Assembly: GCA_963930655.1 (NCBI GenBank)
Contig: OZ005608.1
Span: 23,337,271 to 23,401,270 of the forward strand
Length of the DNA stretch: 64,000 nucleotides
Source of the DNA: Myrica gale
Taxonomy: Eukaryota > Streptophyta > Magnoliopsida > Fagales > Myricaceae
Reading direction: 5' to 3'
Position 1 is the stretch's first letter. Every line of letters begins with the position of its first letter. Below, one piece after another: positions 57,680-64,000 of the stretch. The translations under genes and the position numbers were made by a program. Under the pieces are notes generated by a model. It was given only the letters and a program-made list of their open reading frames with translations. It did not search any database and had not been told where the DNA came from.

Positions 57680-59005
57680 CCTTGGTCCATGATCCAATAC
57701 CTACACGAATTAAGTTCAACATTAGGATAAATTTTAGAAAGACTTGTTTTTTTTTCTTAGACCAGCTTATATTTAAATCGTGAATTTTGTTGTACAAATA
57801 GTGTGGTACCACCTAATCCATGCTTTAAGGACTAAGCAACCATTTGAGCGATTGGGGTGGGTTGATGGATGTAACTTGTGCTCCCATGCAAACTCCCAGG
57901 GACAGCTACAACAGTTGATAGTACCACCTGCGATGACGACCAGTCGGCAAGAGCGCTTGCCGTACAAAATCAAAACCGAAAATTTGGGGGTTTTGTTTGT
58001 TGGGGCAATCGTGTTGCAGAGAAAGCAAGATGAATTGGTAGTCAGTACGTAGCCATACCAAAGTCCTCACACTCGATGTGGCCTCCTGGTCCTGCATGCT
58101 GCCATTGCACCAGTACGGCTCATCATGCTCATCATGTGTTGTGAGTCCGTAAGTAATTAGCATCTCTTTACCAAAAAAAAAAACAGGAAAGCCTGTACAT
58201 GCTCAAAATTTAATAACTTAATTGTTGTGTTTCCTGAGGTCTAAGGTTGTTTTCATCTTCTTTTTGTGTTTTTGGTAAAATTGGTTTTAAGATCTATGAT
58301 CAAAAATTTTGATTTAGGACTCGTACAAGCAGTGTTAGTGGGAATGAGACTTCACCTGATTTCAATTTGCGAGTTCCACAGTTATGGTATTTATATTTTT
58401 TTTCTTATAAAATAACAATATGAAATCAGTAGAAACTGTTTTTTTTTGGTACGTAAATACTATATATATACTGTTTTTTTCTCTATCATAACAACTCATT
58501 CATTGGTATTAAGAAGGTTTAAAGACCTCATTTACAAGCTCTAAAAGGGTCATCAAACCCTACTTAGAGACAACGAGGGGTCAAAAGGTCATACAAATAT
58601 TCATAAATGATAGATAAATTACAAAGGGCAACAAGCTGAAACAACTAGGGAAAAAAGAAAGACGACAGTAGAGGGAGGCGGTAAAAGCGGCAAATGGCTG
58701 AGAAGAGCGGAACAAGGGGAAAATGATGTGTATGTGAGATGCGGGCAGGCCCCTACGCAATGGTCGATGGACTCCTGGCTAAGGCTGACAGGAACACCTA
58801 AAGACAGGGACACCAATAGGGTGAAGTGTCAGATTTGGTCACTGGATCTAAATTTGAGAGAGAAAGAGGTCGAGCGTGTGAGATCCACATGCACGCATGG
58901 GACCACACGCTGACTAGTCAGCTTTGGCCTCGAGCAGAAAGTGGCACCGGTTAAAGCAAAACCCCTTTAGGGTGGTCGTGTGCACCATAAACTACTGTAG
59001 ACATC

Positions 59006-60392
59006 TGTTGGAAATATGCCCTTAAAACTAGTTATTAAATAATTACGAGATAATTATTTCTTTATCGTCACATGTATTTATTACTTATTGAGTATAATGT
59101 TGTAACATGAGATGTTACACATTTATATTTTTAAGTGAAATTATAGAAAAGTCATGCCGATGATTATTGAATCAAAAGGCGGAGAGTATGATTTTTCGAT
59201 TCCTTGTTCACTTGACAGTTGTTCTAGACTGAGGTACATACTTATGTTCTAGACTGAGGTACATACTTATGTTCTAGACTGAGGTACATACTTATGTACA
59301 AGTAGGTCTACACTCGTTATGCCTCTATTAAAATAAAGGCATGATTATTGAATCAAAAGGCGGAGAGTATGATTTTTCGTTTCCTTGTTCACTTGACAGT
59401 TGTTCTAGACTGAGGTACATATTTCTGTACAAGTAGGTCTACACTCGTTATGCCTCTATTAAAATAGAATGATGGACTCCATCATTGAGGTAGTGACCTT
59501 AAGTAGACGACTGAGTGCACTGTAAGAGTACATGCACTGGACGAGATCGCATATGAATACCTTCTGGAATTGATCACTGATGTTGAGAAGCTATTAAACA
59601 CAATTAGTTTATTGTATCCTTAGACTTGAGAGGTTTATGCAGGTTTGTTTATTGTGTACTTGTACTTTGATCGAGTTATTTGGTGATGATCTTTCTATGT
59701 CAAATATTTCAGACAACATTGGGTCTTGTATATGATAAATGAGCTTGTGTAAATGCTCAACAAGGAATCCATCAGTCTTTTTGTGAGATAACATATTCAG
59801 TATTCTGTATAGAGTTGGACTCGAAAAGAAACACTGGACTATGGACTTTCTCGAAAATGATTTTGAAATTAATAAATATATTATATATTTATTTGTGAAA
59901 TTATTTTAGAGTCCAACGAGTTACATATTCTGAATTAAAAATTATATAAGCGAGTGACTTAATCAGTGATATTATTTCAGTCCTATTAGCCCATGTGGAA
60001 TATAGTATGATGGAAGGACAAATAAGAGAGATTTCACGAATAAATAGTCTCACTATCTCGGATGTTAATGGACATGATCACAATTTGTAGAAGCCCATAA
60101 ATTTGGAATACAGAATATAAGGGAGTTAAATGAAAAAAAGTTTCTTATGATGATCCTACGACCGATATTTGAGATCCCTAAACATCAAACACATAACCAC
60201 AGGAGAAACTCTGAGGAAGCCATTATAAATAGTTCAGAACTTCATTTGTGAAAAAAAGAATTCATTTTCACGAGAAATATTCTCTCTATAGGAACTCTCT
60301 CTCAAGAACTGTGTGCGTGGATCTGAAGGAGACAGAATATTTGGGCTGTTTAATTTCAACTATCCAAAAATTTCTACTGCACGATTCTTACA
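59006..60392 (+). mobile_element. Solo LTR, Copia type, with 5-bp target duplication
   Basis: Starts TGTTGGAAATATGCCC and ends CGATTCTTACA (TG..CA), flanked on both sides by ACATC at 59001-59005 and 60393-60397. At 1387 bp, the TATA box TATAAAT at 60224-60230 marks the U3/R region. No internal domain, primer-binding site or second LTR follows, so it is a recombination-derived solo LTR. It contains an internal duplication (59159-59335 against 59340-59466) and three tandem 25-bp units, GTTCTAGACTGAGGTACATA plus cttat, at 59221-59295. The start resembles Angela/Tork-type Copia LTRs. Confidence 0.9.
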
Positions 60393-60397
60393 ACATC

Positions 60398-61545
60398 TGC
60401 CAAAAAGCACCCCAAAAGAAGCCCAAAAATGAGATTTATTAGGCGGTTTGACTACAAGGGAGCAAGAGAGGGGACCGACAATGGTGGTTGGGGAAGAGGG
60501 ACAAGCGAGGTTGAGGGGGATTCTCAAGAGGGCAGAGCCCCTCTCTCTCTCTCTCCACAACTGCTAGGGATGGAAATAAATTACAGAAAAATAAGTATAT
60601 TTTTTTTCTATGTCAGAAGGAAAAAAATACGTATATACTGCTGAATACTGAGAACAATTGTAAAAGTGTTCTACCCCTGGTTCACTAAACGACACCGTAA
60701 AGACCGGTACTACTACTACAGATGAATAAATGTTGGTGGGTTGCTCACCGAACACAAAGGATTCACATGGGAAAAGTAAGACCCGGTTAACAGCAAAAGA
60801 AAGAGAAGAATAAAATAATCGATGCAATGGGCCCTGATTTGGTCATGTGCTCGTAATACTCAAAGCATTTCAACACTACTCCCTTTCTATCTCTAACACG
60901 CACATATATAAAATTCCTCAACTAATACCTTTCATTTGTACTCCTCCATTTAATGCCATAATTTAAAGTGAAAAAGCACTTTCCTGCAAAATTAGGTGAG
61001 CTTGTTTTCACTTATTGCGAGAGAGAGATCATACCCACAACACCCAAGAGACACAGGGACTTCCGGACTTCTATCTAGAAGAAGGGAAAGAAAAAAAAAA
61101 AAAGGTTGGTAATGGTGGGCATATCTTATTGTTAAGCTATGTTTTGCAACCCATATTTATTATTTACAAGCTCCATGCACGTTTGTTAATTTCATCAGAT
61201 CATTCTTCTGTACGTTTAGACCTTTAATGGAACTTGTTCGGGACTCTTTAAAACGTAGATAATTATTCCTTTCCTGTCAGTTGTAACCGCCACTTCCTTC
61301 AGTCACTAACATATTATTGCTGTATTTTGCTTCGTTTTTTCGTTTTTGGTTGGGCAGCAGTTGAGGGGTTTTTTCTTTGTCTTCTTTCCTGGGCAGCTGT
61401 GTTGAGGATGCCATAGAAATTAAGGTAGATGGTTGCCAAAGAACAGGTTATCGCCTTGGCCCACCGATATTAGAAGGACCAGCTATTGGGCCTCTATGAC
61501 TATCCACTGTCCCCTTCTCTCCAATAGGTGCCATTCAAAGAGAGA
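60398..61545. other. Spacer with no supported gene
   Basis: AT-rich with CT runs near 60.54 kb. No coding-like frame and no element ends. Confidence 0.35.
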
Positions 61546-61568
61546 GGGGGGGGGGGGGGGGGGGGGGG
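61546..61568 (+). repeat. 23-G homopolymer upstream of the CYP86A gene
   Basis: Twenty-three uninterrupted Gs, about 660 bases before the CYP86A start. Likely unstable in length and able to form a G-quadruplex; length may also be affected by sequencing error. Confidence 0.8.
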
Positions 61569-61730
61569 TTCCTTAATACCTTCAACGACCTCTTCCGGCA
61601 TTAATGGCAGTGGTCTTATAAGGTGGTTAGTGAGGTCCACGGAAATGACACAAAAGGAAGAAAACAAAGTCCAAAATTTCAACAACAGCCCGGGCTTGCC
61701 ATTAATTGCCTTCTCTTTCGCTGCTCACCT

Positions 61731-61737
61731 ATAAAGT
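61731..61737 (+). promoter_or_regulatory. TATA-like box of the CYP86A gene
   Basis: TATAAAG after gctgctcacc, followed by a long CT-rich stretch. It lies about 490 bases before the ATG, so the leader would be long and contains several upstream ATGs, or it contains an intron (a tttgcag/gctgcag acceptor-like site lies near 62060). Confidence 0.35.
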
Positions 61738-62226
61738 ACTTTTACACAACCTTCTTTTCCATCATTCACACGCTTCTCTTCCTTTTTCAGCTCCTTTTTT
61801 TCTCAGGTCACCTCCATCTTCCTCCCTTCACTTGTTTCTGCACATTGCGAGCAAGAACCATTTCTCTGGTTCTTTCTTTTCTCTTTCAACGATTTAACCA
61901 AACATGGTTTGCTTGTTCATATGATCTTACTGTGTAAACGAAGCTTAGATTTATCATTCTCACAACTTATTCAATCCGGGTTTTGTTCCTCGAGTCCATT
62001 TTGACCCGGGTTTTGTCTTTTACGTTCATTTGTCAAAGTTTTAGCCCTCACGTTTGCAGGCTGCAGATCCGAAAGTTACACCTCAACCACATTCATTTCT
62101 TGTTGGAGTTGTTTTTGCCTCTTGGATTTGGTGTTTCCTCGGCAAAAGATACAAGAAAGGGTGGCTTTCCGGTGATCGACAGTACAATTACTTCACGACG
62201 TTCGTCAGGTTGAGTCCGCCGATCAA

Positions 62227-63864
62227 ATGGAGATATCAACGGCATTAATGGTCTTATCAGCTATCGCCGCGTATTTAATGTGGTTCAGATTCATCTCGCG
62301 GTCATTAAATGGACCACGTGTCTGGCCTCTATTTGGGAGCCTGCCGGGGCTCATCCAACACGCTAACCGGATGCACGACTGGATCGCGGACAATCTTCGT
62401 ACGTGCGGCGGCACGTACCAGACCTGCACTTTTGCGTTCCCGTTTCTGGCTCGGAAGCAGGGACTCGTGACGGTCACCTGCGACCCGAAGAATGTGGAGC
62501 ACATTCTGAAGGCCCGGTTCGATAACTATCCAAAGGGTCCCAATTGGCAGGCTGCTTTCCATGATTTGCTCGGCGATGGGATCTTCAACTCGGACGGAGA
62601 CACGTGGCTATTTCAGCGAAAGACTGCCGCACTGGAATTCACCACCCGGACGCTGCGCCAAGCCATGGCTCGGTGGGTGAGTCGGGCCATCAAGTTTAGG
62701 TTCTGCCCCATTCTCCAGACGGCTCAGCTGGAAGGAAAACCGGTTGATCTTCAGGACCTCCTGCTTCGGCTCACATTCGATAACATTTGCGGCTTGGCGT
62801 TCGGTAAGGACCCAGAAACTCTATCTGCAGGGTTGCCCGAGAACGGCTTCGCTTTGGCTTTCGACCGAGCCACCGAAGCCACGTTGCAGCGCTTTATTTT
62901 GCCCGCAGTCGTGTGGAAACTGAGGAAATGGCTCCGGCTCGGAATGGAAGTCAACTTGAGCCAAAGCCTGGAGCACATCGACCAATACTTAACCAACATC
63001 ATCAATACACGTAAGCTCGAGCTGGTGAATCAGCAGCAAGGTGGCAGTGGGACCCCACACGATGACCTGCTTTCAAGGTTCATGAAGAAAAGGGAGAATT
63101 ACTCGGACGAATTCCTCCAGCACGTGGCGCTCAACTTCATCCTAGCTGGACGTGACACGTCATCAGTCGCGTTGAGCTGGTTCTTCTGGCTTGTCAGTCA
63201 TAACCCAAGAGTGGAAGAGAAAATCCTCACCGAAATCTGTGCCGTCCTAATGGAGACGCGTGGCAACGACACCTCAAAGTGGGTGGAAGAACCCCTGGTG
63301 TTTGACGAAGTCGACCGATTGGTATACCTTAAGGCAGCATTGTCCGAGACCCTAAGGCTTTACCCATCAGTGCCTCAGGACTCGAAGCATGTAGTTGCTG
63401 ATGATGTTTTGCCCAGTGGAGCTTTTGTGCCGGCAGGCTCATCAATCACTTATTCCATCTATGCCATTGGGCGCATGGAGTTCATTTGGGGTGAAGACTG
63501 CCTAGAATTTAAGCCCGAGAGATGGTTATCCCTGGACGGCAAGAAAATCGAGGTACAAGATTCATATAGGTTTGTCGCCTTCAATGCAGGTCCAAGAATT
63601 TGTTTAGGGAAAGACTTGGCTTACTTGCAAATGAAGTCGATAGCCGCAGCGGTACTGTTGCGGCACCGGCTCTCTGTGATGACGGGCCACCGCGTGGAGC
63701 AGAAGATGTCATTGACATTGTTCATGAAGTACGGCCTCATGGTTAATGTGCAGCCAAGGGACTTGAAGCCTATCTTTGAAAAGATATGCAGTACTGGCGA
63801 TACCCGCGGTAAAGATTCCATCCTCAACTGTGACGACGTTGTCATGGTGGCTGAGGTTGCTTAA
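62227..63864 (+). CDS. CYP86A: Cytochrome P450, CYP86A fatty-acid omega-hydroxylase
   Basis: An intronless frame of 545 residues, the usual length and structure for CYP86A. The N-terminal membrane anchor is [20 protein letters not shown], followed by [15 protein letters not shown]. It has the I-helix AGRDTSS (about 305-311), ExxR as [14 protein letters not shown] (about 373), FKPERW, and the heme loop [10 protein letters not shown] with ligand Cys459. All P450 signatures are intact. CYP86A enzymes are ER-bound and use a P450 reductase to hydroxylate the terminal carbon of fatty acids for cutin or suberin. The segments [14 protein letters not shown] and [13 protein letters not shown] are characteristic of the subfamily. 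The start chosen is the only ATG before the anchor in frame. Confidence 0.95.
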   Translation: MEISTALMVLSAIAAYLMWFRFISRSLNGPRVWPLFGSLPGLIQHANRMHDWIADNLRTCGGTYQTCTFAFPFLARKQGLVTVTCDPKNVEHILKARFDNYPKGPNWQAAFHDLLGDGIFNSDGDTWLFQRKTAALEFTTRTLRQAMARWVSRAIKFRFCPILQTAQLEGKPVDLQDLLLRLTFDNICGLAFGKDPETLSAGLPENGFALAFDRATEATLQRFILPAVVWKLRKWLRLGMEVNLSQSLEHIDQYLTNIINTRKLELVNQQQGGSGTPHDDLLSRFMKKRENYSDEFLQHVALNFILAGRDTSSVALSWFFWLVSHNPRVEEKILTEICAVLMETRGNDTSKWVEEPLVFDEVDRLVYLKAALSETLRLYPSVPQDSKHVVADDVLPSGAFVPAGSSITYSIYAIGRMEFIWGEDCLEFKPERWLSLDGKKIEVQDSYRFVAFNAGPRICLGKDLAYLQMKSIAAAVLLRHRLSVMTGHRVEQKMSLTLFMKYGLMVNVQPRDLKPIFEKICSTGDTRGKDSILNCDDVVMVAEVA

Positions 63865-64000
63865 TTAAGGGATTGTTTGGTTCTGGTTTATTTTTGTTGC
63901 ATATAGTGATGCATATCAGAGTATTACAGTTCAAATATATGTATTCTGGGATTCATCACAACAGAGGTCTTCAACTGCTTCAATTCGATTGGTGGTGGAG
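63865..64000. other. 3' flank of the CYP86A gene
   Basis: Probable 3' UTR running to the window end. No other feature seen. Confidence 0.4.

Larger units (their letters stand above)
55186..59005. other. Spacer with no supported gene
   Basis: Contains two MITEs listed separately. 55.3-55.7 kb has overlapping open frames: one from GTG at 55197, and one from ATG at 55324 containing DLLEQDALQSWLIPIGNSRD and LFQDISVTVCGRWQTC. They look like relics of coding sequence, but I recognise neither. 57.8-58.2 kb is similar (GQLQQLIVPPAMTTSRQERL). 58.6-58.95 kb is a purine-rich, retroelement-like leader with no defined ends. Confidence 0.3.

Noticed and set aside
1-64000. CRISPR array, prokaryotic operon, rRNA or organellar insertions
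   Set aside because: No regularly spaced repeats, no Shine-Dalgarno-ordered genes and no rRNA-like sequence were seen. The gene structures are nuclear and plant-type throughout.

Overview
This window is nuclear DNA of a flowering plant. It has AT-rich spacers crowded with miniature inverted-repeat elements, intron-split genes with plant-type GT-AG borders, a solo Copia-type LTR, non-LTR retroposon remnants and a pol III tRNA gene. The protein families (ELM2/SANT-type ARID protein, TIR-NBS-TPR protein, CYP86A) are plant families. Nothing in the sequence fixes the species.

Layout. 1-2.5 kb: a decayed GDSL lipase fragment and a MITE. 2.55-6.8 kb (+): two-exon ARID/ELM2/SANT chromatin protein. 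7-11 kb: gene-free, with foldback elements. 11.2-13.8 kb (+): six-exon ubiquitin-conjugating enzyme of the UBE2H type. 14.55 kb (+): tRNA-Thr(UGU). 18.3-21.3 kb (-): single-exon TIR-NBS-TPR protein. About 0.7 kb upstream of it lies a PRP39-like first exon whose remaining exons I cannot find, and then a broken second copy of ARID exon 1. 24-30 kb: MITEs and a LINE RNase H remnant split by a MITE. 30.8-39.75 kb (+): 31-exon M1 (PepN-type) aminopeptidase, including consecutive exons of 19, 5 and 12 nt. 40-46 kb: foldback Mutator-like elements and MITEs. 46.6-49.7 kb (+): Pro/Ser-rich hydroxyproline-rich glycoprotein-family protein. 51-52.5 kb (+): intronless BTB/POZ protein with a beta-propeller-like C-terminus. 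53.2-55.2 kb: a retroposon on the minus strand with a 13-bp target duplication and a nested LTR-like block. 59.0-60.4 kb: solo LTR with target duplication. 62.2-63.9 kb (+): intronless CYP86A fatty-acid omega-hydroxylase with a 23-G tract upstream.

The genes are ordinary, mutually unrelated nuclear genes (chromatin, ubiquitin, immunity-related NTPase, proteolysis, cuticle lipids), and I see no functional cluster. The most interesting items are the microexon run with a GC donor in the aminopeptidase, the stranded PRP39-like exon that could act as the leader and uORF of the TIR-NBS-TPR gene, the two separate partial duplications of the ARID gene, and the nested transposon structures. I found no convincing undescribed multi-gene system. 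Exon borders were placed by reading splice sites and checking phase by hand, with no transcript evidence.
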